Assembly (NCBI RefSeq): GCF_006345825.1
Contig: NZ_VCIX01000082.1
Span: forward strand, 124,001-188,000
Origin: Paenibacillus paridis
GTDB taxonomy: Bacteria; Bacillota; Bacilli; Paenibacillales; Paenibacillaceae
DNA length: 64,000 nt
Direction: 5' to 3'
In this document: positions 38,331-48,488 of the stretch, piece by piece
Numbering within the stretch: the first letter of the stretch is position 1
How the letters are laid out: each line of letters begins with the position of its first letter
Position numbers and translations under genes: made by a program
The notes under the pieces: model-generated
Told to the model about the DNA's origin: nothing
Seen by the model: the letters and a program-made list of their open reading frames with translations, nothing else
Database searches by the model: none

Positions 38331-38352
38331 TAAAAAGGGAGGCTGCCCCTCC
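38331..38352 (-). terminator. Terminator of the GH32/secreted-glycosidase operon
   Basis: GGAGG pairs with CCTCC around a short loop, with flanking GGG/CCC. On the minus strand it is followed by five U residues. It lies 100 bases past the stop at 38453. Confidence 0.6.
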
Positions 38353-38452
38353 AGGTCTTTGACCTTGAGAAACAACCTCGTAAATTGGACCTGCATATAA
38401 TAGGACGAATCGTAAGTAATCTGGCTATTACTTGCAATGAAACAAACTGCGT

Positions 38453-41400
38453 TTAATTCAGGCTAAGCGTTGGTTCTCCCCAGAAAGCCCAATCATATCC
38501 GTAATCCCCAAGGGAATCCGTAATCAGGGTAATGACAACCGACTTTCCGGCATAATCGTCCAAAGCTAGGCTAAACGGCGTCCATGCCCCTCCAGGCATA
38601 AGATCCTCCGACCATAGTACATGCCCGTTTACCGCAATACGGAAGCCTACTCCTTGCGAGTCATCCGCGCCGTCCTTGATTCCGATAAACCCGCTAATCT
38701 TTGTATCAGCGCCTGATGGGAGCGTTAAAGCGTAGTCAATATGCGTCTGCCCCCGCTGAGGCGGGTGGGCGTCCAATCCCTGCTTTTCGATGCCTAGCAC
38801 CGAGCCCTCCCCAGCAATTCCTCCAAAAGGCCCCTGCGGCGCTCCTTCCGTTCCATTCTCGAACAGGAGACTCGAATCGAATGGTTCATCGGACAAAGCA
38901 AGCGGAAGCTGTACCGGAGCTGCCGTTCCGTAAATGAGATACAGCATATCGGTTGCAGGAGCCGTAACCTGGTAACGATGATTGCCAAGATCCGTATACT
39001 GAGCCAAGCCGGATAACGATTCCACGGATGTAATCGTCCGCGGGCTCACCAGCTTCAGGTTTACGGTACGGGCAGTCCCTGCAACCGGATCAATTTCGAC
39101 GCGCGGCGCCATCCAGACGGCCGAGTCGTTGTCTACGGTGGTGCCTGGATGCGTCTCTAATCGAATTGTAACTTCCTTGCCTGCGAGTGAAGCCAAATCC
39201 AGCTCCACGGATACCGGAGACGCGCTTCTGCTGAATTGCTCCTCGCTTAGAACGGGACGCGTCGCAGCCGGAGCTGCTTTCTCCCATGCGAATGCTTTAA
39301 AGCTTACACCGTCGCTGCTTAGCACATTCTGCTCGGAGCCTAGCTGAACGCCCGCCTTAAATGTGGACGTACGATCTTCGGGAAGCAGCACATCAAATTC
39401 CAACCATGTATGCCCTCCTTGCCATTGCCCCGAATAAGGAGGATGGGCGAGCATCCGGTCTCCCCAGTGCTGCACGGTTCCGCCTTGTGCAAAGGTATGG
39501 GAAAACCCGTTTTCAGACGAGAACGGCGCGCTTGTTTCATGAACAGTACCATCGCCGAGCTTTTCGCCTGCCCGAATCGGGCCCGGATAATTCAGAAAAT
39601 CGATGGTGGCTGGCTGCTGTTTGTCCTCCAGCGATAATACGGCATGGCTCGTTTTGAGAGATAGCCGCTTCATCGCTACGTCGGTCGGCCATTCATAGAC
39701 ATGGAACGCATTTGGGTCTCGGGCATCCTTGCTATAAAGATATGTTTTTTCCGGATTAAGGCCGAACAGCTTCGTAGCGTCATAGAGATACCAATCCGGA
39801 ATTCGGCCAGGAAGCTCGACGGTTTCGTTGCCGTATAAATAGCGAAGCACGTCCTCCCCGGCAGCAGGCGCTCCCAAGCTGTAATCGGTTAGCTTCTCGC
39901 CAAACGCATCTCTTTCATATTTGGCCATTTTTCCATCAGCTGTCCGGAACGTAAATAACGTGGTATCCGACCAGCTCGTAAAATCTGCAGCCGGCTTCTC
40001 GGCTTGGTACCAGCGGACCTCATCCAGAAACTGCTCCATGAGGGGTGATGCATTCGCAACTTGGTCATAGTTAGGTCTTGAAAGCATAGGAATGGCACCC
40101 AGACGGTTCTGGACAACCTTATGCCAAGCGATAAAATAGTCCTCGGTCAACGGGTTTGCATGATCGGGATGACCGTAAATCGTTGTGTAAGGAGCGAAAA
40201 TTGCCGAGCTCGCCGGGACGACTTGGTCGATCTTGTTATTATCCCAAGTACCCGTTGGAGCAAAAATGCCATAAGCGTGGCGCTGAGCAAAGGCCTCGTA
40301 CCGCGTAGTAATTTCATTCAGGCTCTCGCCACCCAGCGCAATATTGGACGGCAGCTCTTCTCTTAATTCCTTATGAAGGGCAATATTCCCTTGCATCATG
40401 TTCATGCCGTCCATCAAGCCGTTGGCGTCATTATACATTAGCAGCGATTGGTCCAGATGGATCGCATCGGGGCCTACCTCTTGGACGAGATCGACCATTT
40501 TGCCGACAAACAGATCCCGCCAGGCTTGCGAAGCCGGATTAATCTGGGCGAATTTGATCTGATCCGATCCCGCGGTGTACTCCGAATAAACCGGATCAAG
40601 CGTAAACGGATCTTTTACCTGATAAGGCTGCATAGTTGCATACGCAGGATTGCTAGGAGTCACGCCAAAAATATTGACATAAAGCATGACCTTGAAGCCT
40701 AGCGCTTGTGCGGCATCGATTTTATTCGCAATGTCCGGTTTTGGCGAATAGTTCGGAAAATTGACATCGTAGGGATCTGATCGCCAGCCAGGTACGACAA
40801 GGAGCGTTTGTTCAGCATCTACCTGTTGCGCCAAGGACTCTAGCAGCGGTTCGTCCTCTAAGTCCGTCAGAACGGTGAACGCGATGTCCTTCGCCCATTC
40901 CGGCTGCAGACGCGCCAGCTTGGACAGATCAAACTTCTTGTCCGCCCACTCGCGGTACTTCATTGCGCCATTTACCCAATCTCCTTCATAAGCCCGGAGC
41001 CGCCAGTCGGTAGATACCGCTCGGGTCGTTTCCTGGAATGGCGCGGGACTGTGCGTTTCCATGCCCACGTAGAAATTCCCGTTTTCATGCTTGACGTGCA
41101 GTGTCTTGAAAAAACGGGCATCGTCGTTGGCATGCACGAGCATGCCGCCGTCCTCGCCCTGAATAATAAACATCTGCGCTTCCCATATGTTGGGATAGTC
41201 GAACTGCTGGAAGCCATAAGCCGCATCGGGCGATTCCGCTGTAAGGCGAATGCCGCCCAATACTGGAATAATCAAATCATACGAATCAGGCACAATGAGT
41301 CCCCATTGAATACCCGAAATCCCCTGCGCTGCTGAATCTGCATGTTGGCTGACGGTAAGCGTGCCGTCATACTTCGTAGCAACGGTCGTTTCTAATTCTG

Positions 41401-41695
41401 CTCTGCTGGAGCCGGTTCCCCAGGTTTGCCCGAAGGTCGTATGCCCTTTCTTGATAGCCGAGCTGGAAGCAGAGGAGTTATTCCACAAATTCGTTAAAGA
41501 CAAGTGACGAATGCCCGTTAACGGGCTGCTATTGCCAAGTGCCAAGCCAACGCTTCCGTAAGTGAAGTTGATGGCGCCTGTGCTTGCATTCAAAGTGACC
41601 AGCGCACTGCTGGCGGAAGCGAATCCATTAAGCATGCCGAATACAAGGATAAATGCCATGCATGCCACCAATTGCCTTTGGACATGAAATTTCAT
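38453..41695 (-). CDS. Large secreted glycosidase-like protein (DUF6259 type)
   Basis: This 1080-residue protein has a signal peptide of about 28 residues (AFILVFGMLNGFASASS) after an ATG with GAGAGGGG upstream. Residues 30-260 look like a beta-sandwich N-domain. Residues 270-590 fit a TIM barrel, with FTVLTDLEDE, LVVPGWRSDPYDVNFP, GFKVMLYVNIFG and the likely catalytic strand VGPDAIHLDQSLLMYND. The rest is beta-rich, including a galactose-binding-type C-terminal module. It resembles DUF6259 proteins linked to GH clans acting on alpha-glycosides. It is the last gene of the operon with the importer and GH32-like enzyme and probably acts outside the cell on a polysaccharide. Substrate unknown. 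Confidence 0.8.
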   Translation of the reverse strand: MKFHVQRQLVACMAFILVFGMLNGFASASSALVTLNASTGAINFTYGSVGLALGNSSPLTGIRHLSLTNLWNNSSASSSAIKKGHTTFGQTWGTGSSRAELETTVATKYDGTLTVSQHADSAAQGISGIQWGLIVPDSYDLIIPVLGGIRLTAESPDAAYGFQQFDYPNIWEAQMFIIQGEDGGMLVHANDDARFFKTLHVKHENGNFYVGMETHSPAPFQETTRAVSTDWRLRAYEGDWVNGAMKYREWADKKFDLSKLARLQPEWAKDIAFTVLTDLEDEPLLESLAQQVDAEQTLLVVPGWRSDPYDVNFPNYSPKPDIANKIDAAQALGFKVMLYVNIFGVTPSNPAYATMQPYQVKDPFTLDPVYSEYTAGSDQIKFAQINPASQAWRDLFVGKMVDLVQEVGPDAIHLDQSLLMYNDANGLMDGMNMMQGNIALHKELREELPSNIALGGESLNEITTRYEAFAQRHAYGIFAPTGTWDNNKIDQVVPASSAIFAPYTTIYGHPDHANPLTEDYFIAWHKVVQNRLGAIPMLSRPNYDQVANASPLMEQFLDEVRWYQAEKPAADFTSWSDTTLFTFRTADGKMAKYERDAFGEKLTDYSLGAPAAGEDVLRYLYGNETVELPGRIPDWYLYDATKLFGLNPEKTYLYSKDARDPNAFHVYEWPTDVAMKRLSLKTSHAVLSLEDKQQPATIDFLNYPGPIRAGEKLGDGTVHETSAPFSSENGFSHTFAQGGTVQHWGDRMLAHPPYSGQWQGGHTWLEFDVLLPEDRTSTFKAGVQLGSEQNVLSSDGVSFKAFAWEKAAPAATRPVLSEEQFSRSASPVSVELDLASLAGKEVTIRLETHPGTTVDNDSAVWMAPRVEIDPVAGTARTVNLKLVSPRTITSVESLSGLAQYTDLGNHRYQVTAPATDMLYLIYGTAAPVQLPLALSDEPFDSSLLFENGTEGAPQGPFGGIAGEGSVLGIEKQGLDAHPPQRGQTHIDYALTLPSGADTKISGFIGIKDGADDSQGVGFRIAVNGHVLWSEDLMPGGAWTPFSLALDDYAGKSVVITLITDSLGDYGYDWAFWGEPTLSLN

Positions 41696-41731
41696 TATGA
41701 ATCCCCTCTCCTGATACCTGCTTCTTTGTGG

Positions 41732-43147
41732 TTAAGCCTCAAGCAACCTTGTCTGGAAGCTTGCGCTTCCCTCGCTAACGAATACTCCCCACCCCCCTTT
41801 CTGAAAATCATATAGCCGCGTACTCAAAGCAATCGCATCGTCCACGTAAACCACGCACACCGAACCATCAAGAAACACGCGGAGTTCGTAATCAGTTTCC
41901 GGCAAAAGCTCCACCGGCCTTTCCATGCCGACGACGTAAGGGACATCTCCCTTTCTTGGCCACTGATCCACTACAATCCGGTTCCTTCCCGGCTCCAGCC
42001 GAATCATGTATCCTTGCTCCAGCTGTTCGTCCGCTCGCAAAATAATTCCGCAGCCACGTGTGTTCGCGCTAAAGGCAACCTTCACCGTGAGTTTGCATTG
42101 CTCGGGCAGAGCTCCGGCATAGGCGCAGGCAAAGGAGTCCTCAGCCTTGGCAGCGGCTCTTGCCCCCTCGAGCTCCCAGCGGCCAAGTGTTTCCGTGAAA
42201 GAAAATGGCCTCTCACAGCTCCATGCCGCATTTACGGTATCTGGTGCCTTTACCCTCAAGGTTCCGTCGATTTGCTGAACGATTTCGTGTACGACAAGAC
42301 TGCCTCCCCACTGCCAAGTCCCGCCATCATGCTCCCCCTCTCTCGTCGGATTCCATCCGAATGCGTATCGCCGCTCTCCGTCGGTCCACGTCTTCGCCGC
42401 ATAGAAGGCCCGAGTGTCAAAGCCATCGTTCTCTGGCGCAATCCAAGGGCCCTGCAGCGACTCGCTCATGCGGTAATGGGTCACCGTCCGATCCGAGAAT
42501 GTGGAATAGACCAGATACCACCATTTCCCGATCTTGAACAGATCCGGGCATTCGTGGGTCGTATACAGGTAAGGAGCCCAGAATGGCTCCTTAACCTCCC
42601 AGCTCTTCAAATCCTTCGAGGCGCATAAAGCAACGCATCCTCGGCGTTTGGAAGGCCCCTCCTTTAACCGGGCGGCCAGCAGCATCCAATATTCGCCCGC
42701 TTCTTCATTCCAGAACACGAACGGATCTCGCCAATCATGCTCCTCATACCGGTCGACAGGCGCATAGAAAGCATCTTCGGGTATTTTCTCCCAATGCAAC
42801 ATATCGCTGCTGACCGCATGCATAACCGCCTGCTGCTTCTTGCCTTGAGCCGGATAATGAAAATTGTTGCCAGTATAGAAAATATGGTACACCTCGCCGA
42901 CTTTCAGCAGACATCCCGTATAGATATAAAGGTCCTGCTCCATTTCCCCTCCTCTTGGAAGCACCTCGCCATACTCCGTATAGGATACAAAATCCTTCGT
43001 GCCAATCAAAAACCAAGGCGTGCCTTCGCCAAACGTTTCCTTATCCCGCCAATCCTTCAAATAAAGCAGCTTGAACTCTCCGTCTTCATGAAACGGTATG
43101 ACATCCGCCAGCCAGCCATCCTCCGGTTTATAAAAGAAATTACCCAT
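41732..43147 (-). CDS. GH32-family glycosidase (fructan/levan type), cytoplasmic
   Basis: This 471-residue protein without signal peptide has a five-bladed beta-propeller and a C-terminal beta-sandwich. Conserved clan-J motifs are present: Asp15 in GWLADVIPF, which replaces the usual WMNDPNG nucleophile context, WRDPFVF with the stabilising Asp near residue 140, and HECPDLF with the acid Glu near residue 199. The ATG is one base after the permease stop (TAG-C-ATG). It likely hydrolyses imported fructose- or related sugar-containing oligosaccharides. Because the nucleophile motif is atypical, GH43-like activity is an alternative. Confidence 0.84.
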   Translation of the reverse strand: MGNFFYKPEDGWLADVIPFHEDGEFKLLYLKDWRDKETFGEGTPWFLIGTKDFVSYTEYGEVLPRGGEMEQDLYIYTGCLLKVGEVYHIFYTGNNFHYPAQGKKQQAVMHAVSSDMLHWEKIPEDAFYAPVDRYEEHDWRDPFVFWNEEAGEYWMLLAARLKEGPSKRRGCVALCASKDLKSWEVKEPFWAPYLYTTHECPDLFKIGKWWYLVYSTFSDRTVTHYRMSESLQGPWIAPENDGFDTRAFYAAKTWTDGERRYAFGWNPTREGEHDGGTWQWGGSLVVHEIVQQIDGTLRVKAPDTVNAAWSCERPFSFTETLGRWELEGARAAAKAEDSFACAYAGALPEQCKLTVKVAFSANTRGCGIILRADEQLEQGYMIRLEPGRNRIVVDQWPRKGDVPYVVGMERPVELLPETDYELRVFLDGSVCVVYVDDAIALSTRLYDFQKGGWGVFVSEGSASFQTRLLEA

Positions 43148-43148
43148 G

Positions 43149-44030
43149 CTATTCCTTCACGCTCCCTAACACGATTCCTTTAACAAAATACTTTTGCAGA
43201 AAAGGGTAAACCAGCAAAATTGGCAGGGCACCTACAATAATTTGCGCTGCCTTGGATGTGCGCGTGGATATTTGCGACAGCTTGTGGATATCCTCCTGCT
43301 TCACCTGTGAGAAATCGAAATTGATAATGATCGTCTGCAAATAGGACGATAAGGGGTAATGCTCCGGTTTATTCATAAGAATAAGGCCGTCAAACCAACC
43401 ATTCCAATGCCCGACAATTGTGAACAAACCTACGGTAGCAAGCCCGGGCAGTGACAACGGCACATAGATGCTCCACAAGGTTCTTACATGTCCCGCGCCG
43501 TCAATAAAGCAGGATTCCTCAAGCTCTTTGGGAAGCCCTCGAAAAAAATTCAGAAGTAGAATGACGTTGAAAACGGGAACGGCGCCAGGAATGACGAGCG
43601 CCCAGATCGAATCCAGCAGCCCTGTATTTTTGATGGTCATATACCAAGGTACCAGACCGCCACTGAACAGAATCGTAAATACGAAAATCCAGACGTAGCC
43701 CGTGCGGAATCGGAACGACCTCGCTTCCTTGGACAAGGGATAGGCGATCATGATCGTCAGCATCATATTAATAAAGGTGCCAAGCACCACTCTCTCGACG
43801 GTGATACCAAGCGAACGGATAAATTCCGGCCGGCTTATAATGAAATCGTAAGACTTAAGCGAGAAGTCGACCGGCCAGAAGGTCACCTGTCCGGCAGCTA
43901 CCGCGGCGCTGTCGCTAAAGGAAACCGCCATCACGTGAATCAACGGAAGAAAGCATAGGAAAGCCAAAAAAATCAAAAACGATGAATTTACGGCCAGGAA
44001 CAGGCGTCTGCTCCAGGAAATATGCTGCAC
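43149..44030 (-). CDS. Carbohydrate ABC transporter permease, LplC/YtcP type
   Basis: This CUT1 permease has six membrane segments and an EAA loop (EESCFIDGAGHVRTLWSIYV, then PLSLPGLATVG); it ends FVKGIVLGSVKE. GTG at 44030 (VQHISWSRR) is chosen because GAGGAG lies nine bases upstream, right after the stop of the partner permease. The frame open to 44069 overlaps that gene without a site. It pairs with the permease at 44047-44994 and the binding protein at 45039-46727. Confidence 0.93.
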   Translation of the reverse strand: MQHISWSRRLFLAVNSSFLIFLAFLCFLPLIHVMAVSFSDSAAVAAGQVTFWPVDFSLKSYDFIISRPEFIRSLGITVERVVLGTFINMMLTIMIAYPLSKEARSFRFRTGYVWIFVFTILFSGGLVPWYMTIKNTGLLDSIWALVIPGAVPVFNVILLLNFFRGLPKELEESCFIDGAGHVRTLWSIYVPLSLPGLATVGLFTIVGHWNGWFDGLILMNKPEHYPLSSYLQTIIINFDFSQVKQEDIHKLSQISTRTSKAAQIIVGALPILLVYPFLQKYFVKGIVLGSVKE

Positions 44031-44046
44031 TTTGGGTCTCTCCTCT

Positions 44047-44994
44047 CTAGAAAATTCGGTAATTCGCAAACCGGTAAGCCAGCCAGTAGGACACCGAAAT
44101 CAGCAAAAAGGAAACGACGGACTTAAACAAGCCTACAGCCGTTGCTACTCCGTACTGCGCATCGTTAAACGCGATCCGGTAGATCATCGTATCCAAAATA
44201 TCACCGCTTTCGTATACGAGCGGATTGGAGAGATTGAATACTTGGTCAAACCCCGCATTCAGCACATTTCCAAGGCTCAGGGTCACCATTAGGACGATAA
44301 TCGGCATCATGCCCGGTAGCGTAATATGCAAGGTCTGCTTCCATCTGTTCGCTCCATCCATGACGGCTGCTTCGTACAGCGTTGGATTGACGCTCGTAAT
44401 CGCCGCTAAATAAACAATCGTACTGAAGCCAAACTCCTTCCATACGTCCGAGAAAATAAGCACTGCCGGAAACCATCGGTTATCTGCCAGAAAGAATATG
44501 GGTTCAACTCCGAGCTTGCCCAGAAGCGCGTTCACGATCCCTTCTGACGGAGACAACAGATCGATCAGAATGCCTCCAAGAATGACCCATGACAAGAAAT
44601 GGGGCAGATAGATCAGCGTTTGTACCCCCCGTTTGATCGATGAGCGGGTAACCTCATTTAACAATATTGCGATGAGAATCGGTACGAATAATCCTGCAAC
44701 AATCTTCATACAAGCGATGAAAATCGTATTCCAAACCACCTGCCCCGTATTCGGCATATCCAGCACAAATTTAAAATTGTCGAATCCAATCCAAGGCGAA
44801 CCAAACCAACCGCTGAATATCGTAAACTTTTGGAAAGCGATAACCACCCCCAGCATGGGGACATAGCAATAGACAAGAACCAGGATAAGCCCCGGCAACA
44901 GCAGCAGATGCAACGGCAGCTCCCGCATCCATTTCGCAGCTTTCATTTCTCTCTTTGCACCACCCTTCCAAACGTTTGAAGGGGAGGATGACAT
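44047..44994 (-). CDS. Carbohydrate ABC transporter permease, LplB/YteP type
   Basis: This partner CUT1 permease of up to 315 residues has PLHLLLLPGLILVLVYCYVP as first membrane helix. The EAA loop is YEAAVMDGANRWKQTLHITL and the protein ends SYWLAYRFANYRIF. Two starts are possible: ATG at 44994 or ATG at 44946 (MKAAKWMREL). Neither has a perfectly placed ribosome site, so the longer is given. It lies 45 bases after the binding-protein gene. Confidence 0.92.
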   Translation of the reverse strand: MSSSPSNVWKGGAKREMKAAKWMRELPLHLLLLPGLILVLVYCYVPMLGVVIAFQKFTIFSGWFGSPWIGFDNFKFVLDMPNTGQVVWNTIFIACMKIVAGLFVPILIAILLNEVTRSSIKRGVQTLIYLPHFLSWVILGGILIDLLSPSEGIVNALLGKLGVEPIFFLADNRWFPAVLIFSDVWKEFGFSTIVYLAAITSVNPTLYEAAVMDGANRWKQTLHITLPGMMPIIVLMVTLSLGNVLNAGFDQVFNLSNPLVYESGDILDTMIYRIAFNDAQYGVATAVGLFKSVVSFLLISVSYWLAYRFANYRIF

Positions 44995-45038
44995 TCCTTC
45001 ATCTTCCCCTTCGCCAAAGTTTAATTTATCTCTCCCGC

Positions 45039-46727
45039 TTATTCCTTCTGAGAGGATAACCAGTCATTAATTTCTTGCAGGATCTGCTCTCCGCCAAGCT
45101 TGTTCCAGTCCGCGACGAAGGTGTCGAACTCATCAACCGATGCAGCTCCCATAATGATTTTGGTGAACGTCTCTTTCTCTAGCTTGTCGAGCGTGGCCCA
45201 CTTATCCGTCATGGTCTGCGTCTGTCCTCCGAAAGCCGTCATTAACAGGCGATCGCCAGTATAATTGTCCATAGTGGCCTCAAAGCCGAAGTATTGGTGC
45301 GCAACGGCCCAATTTTCCATATTTCCGGTCTTTAGATAGTCAACGGTAGGACCGTATTTATCCGTTTCCGTTAGAGCATCTTTTAGCAGGCTCTCATCCT
45401 CGTTTTTGATGGCTTCCCGCAGCAGCGCGAGTGAATCCAGCACGCCTTGATTGGAGACGCCCGATTGAACAATTGAGAGCCGTGAGGTGTTGATTCGCTC
45501 CCCGCCCTCTTCAACCGTAATAAATTGGCCTTCATCCCTTCTTGAGCCATGAACGACTTCTTCGTGCAGGTTCAGCATTTTGACGACTGCTTCCGGGTGC
45601 TTGAACCCTTTGCGTACGACGACATATCCGCTGGCTGAGAATCCTGCGCTTGCCTTCGTCGGCGTTTCGTCTATCGATGGCACGGGAAACGGCTTCCATT
45701 CCATGCCCGGGTTTTTCTTAACGGCATCGTAGAATACATAAGGATTCCAGTTGGCTCCAAATGCCATGCCGAACTTGTTGGCGGCAATGTCTTCTGCTAC
45801 TTTGTTGCCGTCCTTAACGCCAAATTCCCGATCCAGCTGCCCGCCTTTATACATATCCTGCAGCTTGGCAAGCGCTTGCTTCATCTCCGGCTGAACGGAG
45901 CCATAGCTTACCTTGCCGCTGTCGTCCTTTACCCAGGTTTGGGGATAAGCATGATAGGCGTTGGAGAACCCGGTAATGGACGTAATCGGGCCGTACAAAT
46001 AGTTGTTAATTGCTACGCCAAACGTATCATCCTTGCTATTGCCATCGGGGTCCTGCTTTGTAAACGCTTCCGATATTGCAAATACGTCTTCAATCGTTTT
46101 TGGCTCGGGCAAGTTCAGTTTTTCTAACCAATCCGTTCTCACCCACAGCAGATTCGGCTCATAGATCGGGGCATTTACGACCGGAATGGCAAGCAGCTTG
46201 CCTCCAAACGTAGCAGAAGCGAGCGCTGCGCCTCCATCTCCCATCTGAAGCTCCTTCGTGTGGTCGGAAGCATACTTCTCATACGCTCCCGTCAAATCTT
46301 CCAATTGTCCAGCGTCCGCCAGCTGCTTCAGTTGGCTCGCTGATACAGAGAACACTTCCGGCAAGCTTCCCGAAGCGATCGACACGTTCAGCTTTCGGTT
46401 ATATTCACTGGCAAGAGCTGTCCAATCATGTACAACCTTTATGCCAAGCAGACTCTCATACTCCCGATACCAAACGTTATTGTCGATACTATCGCCTTGC
46501 GGATATGTCCATGTTTGATCCACTGGACGAGCGATATGAAGCTCCACGGGCGGATCGTATTTCTCGAAAGGATCTCCCTTTTCCAAAGATTCTCCCTGGG
46601 TTTCACCCGGCTGCGACGGTTCACCGGTATTCACCGGCTTCTCATTCGCCCCGTTACTGCAGGCCGTAAGAACAAGCGTAAAAACCAGCGCGCTGGTCAG
46701 CAGCATACTTAAGCTTTTTTGTTTCAT
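45039..46727 (-). CDS. Sugar ABC transporter substrate-binding lipoprotein
   Basis: This 562-residue LplA/YtcQ-type protein has the lipobox LTAC with lipidated Cys23 after a typical lipoprotein signal; GGGGG lies seven bases before the ATG. The mature part has the family traits (YREYESLLGIKVVHDW, IASGSLPEVF, DPDGNSKDDTFGVAIN, and a C-terminal ILQEINDWLSSQKE). It lies between the response regulator and the permeases. Unlike the two paralogues at 0.7-6.3 kb it has no CxxC pair. It probably binds the oligosaccharide processed by the downstream GH32-like and secreted glycosidase-like proteins. Confidence 0.93.
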   Translation of the reverse strand: MKQKSLSMLLTSALVFTLVLTACSNGANEKPVNTGEPSQPGETQGESLEKGDPFEKYDPPVELHIARPVDQTWTYPQGDSIDNNVWYREYESLLGIKVVHDWTALASEYNRKLNVSIASGSLPEVFSVSASQLKQLADAGQLEDLTGAYEKYASDHTKELQMGDGGAALASATFGGKLLAIPVVNAPIYEPNLLWVRTDWLEKLNLPEPKTIEDVFAISEAFTKQDPDGNSKDDTFGVAINNYLYGPITSITGFSNAYHAYPQTWVKDDSGKVSYGSVQPEMKQALAKLQDMYKGGQLDREFGVKDGNKVAEDIAANKFGMAFGANWNPYVFYDAVKKNPGMEWKPFPVPSIDETPTKASAGFSASGYVVVRKGFKHPEAVVKMLNLHEEVVHGSRRDEGQFITVEEGGERINTSRLSIVQSGVSNQGVLDSLALLREAIKNEDESLLKDALTETDKYGPTVDYLKTGNMENWAVAHQYFGFEATMDNYTGDRLLMTAFGGQTQTMTDKWATLDKLEKETFTKIIMGAASVDEFDTFVADWNKLGGEQILQEINDWLSSQKE

Positions 46728-46821
46728 TTACTTACCCCCTTTGATCATATACAGATGCTTCATCCCGCTCTGCTAGCTTAATTATAGGCCCATCAAATCG
46801 GTGCTCTCTACTCGCCGTTTT

Positions 46822-48486
46822 TCACTTTTGATTATCCTTTTTGGATATCTCATGCCGGTCCCTATACTCCTGGGGAGTCAAATTCGTTTCTTTCTTAAAG
46901 AAACGATAGAAGGATTGCTCCGTCATGAAGCCGATAGCTTTGGATATATCCTGAACGATCATCTGCCCTTGCGAAAGCAGCTTCTGGGCCTTCGCCAACC
47001 GAGCGTTCGTAATGAAATCGGTTAGCGATTCGTTCGTGATTCGTTTATATAACCTCGTTAAATAATAAGGATTGTAGCCCACGACCTCGCCAATGCGGGT
47101 TAAAGACAAATCACCTGCGAGATTATGCTCCACGTACAATTGGACATGCTTGATTAAATCGTCTTCCTGGTAAATCTGGTCGTTATGCTTCTGCTCGAAT
47201 AATCGTTCTGACAGCAGCGACAGATAGTCATCCGCTTCGTCCCAGGAGCGATGCGCATCGTACCTTGCCAGCTTGCTCATATCCAACGTCGTGCTTATTT
47301 CGGCATGCAAGCCCCAGCGGTTCATATAGGACAGGAAGAGAGAAACGAGTGAGTAATAAATTTCTAGTTTCAGATGGTCATCCGCTTTCATAGCTCCTCG
47401 AACCAATCCCATCAGTTTGCTGTATTCGGTGTGGAAATGTTGTCTTTGCCCGTTTTCCAAATAGACCGCTAATGTCCCCAGCTTCTCCAATTGGCTGCGG
47501 ACCTCGTGGGTTTGGACCTCCGTTTCCGGATCTCCCCCTTTGGAGCCTTGCCTATCCAATAAAATGAGCTCTTTGCCCATGCCTAGCCCCCGCCCGAGCA
47601 ATCTTTTTAATGCACTGAACTGCTCCGGGGCTTGTTCCCACGATCTCATTTCTCCAGCTGAGGCAAATGAAACATAAAGCTTGAGTAGCTGCTTGCATGC
47701 CATCTGAATCGTCTCGATTGTGCCTTGGACGAATCGGACCGTCCAATTTTCTGCTTCGCTGCTAACTTGCGGTTGAATAATGAAGAGCAGCTTATTTCTC
47801 TCGTAACTCACCGTTAAGCCATTGGCCGATTTCCCGAAATATTCTTCGGCTATGTTCTGGATCGCATACAGCATAAGATCCCGATCCCCATTGCTATACT
47901 CATCCCGCCAGTCGTCTACCCGCCCGATAACTAGCAGCACCTTCCCCTTCGCGCTAAGCGGGATTTGAAGTTCGACGAACCTTTGCTCCAGCTTCCTCAG
48001 CGCATCCGGATCTCCTTGCATGACGTCCAGCATATAGCTATTCAGCAGCAGCGGCCTCGCAATTTGTATTTGGCGCTCCGCATTGCGAATCAACTGCTTG
48101 GATTCCACTGCCTCAAACAATTGTGCTGCGGCTTGCTCTACCGACCGCAAAATGGCATCATGGCCTTCCGTTTTCAGAAGGTAGTCCACGCCGCCATTGC
48201 GCAGCACCTGTTGAATATAATCAAAGTCATCATAACCGCTCAAAAATATGATTTTGCACCACGGCCATTGTCTGATAATTTCCTTTTGCAGCTCGAGGCC
48301 ATCCATTCCCGGCATTCGAATATCAGAAAGAACGATATCCACTTTCATTCGGCCAAGCATAGCCAAAGCCTCCGCGCCGGAATAGGCACCGAACACCTCC
48401 ATTTCCAGCTTGCCTGACTGGCTGAACAAATCCAGCAGGCTCTCCACGATTAATCGCTCGTTATCGACAATTAGTAGCCTAATCAT
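46822..48486 (-). CDS. YesN-type response regulator with AraC DNA-binding domain
   Basis: This 554-residue protein has an N-terminal receiver with phospho-acceptor Asp55 (IVLSDIRMPG), a central helical linker of about 300 residues, and a C-terminal AraC helix-turn-helix (LTRIGEVVGYNPYYLTRLYK, GFMTEQSFYRFFKKETN). Its start is three bases after the sensor-kinase stop, with AAGGAGG upstream. Together they form a YesMN-type pair that should activate the adjacent sugar importer operon, transcribed next on the same strand. Confidence 0.94.
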   Translation of the reverse strand: MIRLLIVDNERLIVESLLDLFSQSGKLEMEVFGAYSGAEALAMLGRMKVDIVLSDIRMPGMDGLELQKEIIRQWPWCKIIFLSGYDDFDYIQQVLRNGGVDYLLKTEGHDAILRSVEQAAAQLFEAVESKQLIRNAERQIQIARPLLLNSYMLDVMQGDPDALRKLEQRFVELQIPLSAKGKVLLVIGRVDDWRDEYSNGDRDLMLYAIQNIAEEYFGKSANGLTVSYERNKLLFIIQPQVSSEAENWTVRFVQGTIETIQMACKQLLKLYVSFASAGEMRSWEQAPEQFSALKRLLGRGLGMGKELILLDRQGSKGGDPETEVQTHEVRSQLEKLGTLAVYLENGQRQHFHTEYSKLMGLVRGAMKADDHLKLEIYYSLVSLFLSYMNRWGLHAEISTTLDMSKLARYDAHRSWDEADDYLSLLSERLFEQKHNDQIYQEDDLIKHVQLYVEHNLAGDLSLTRIGEVVGYNPYYLTRLYKRITNESLTDFITNARLAKAQKLLSQGQMIVQDISKAIGFMTEQSFYRFFKKETNLTPQEYRDRHEISKKDNQK

Positions 48487-48488
48487 GT

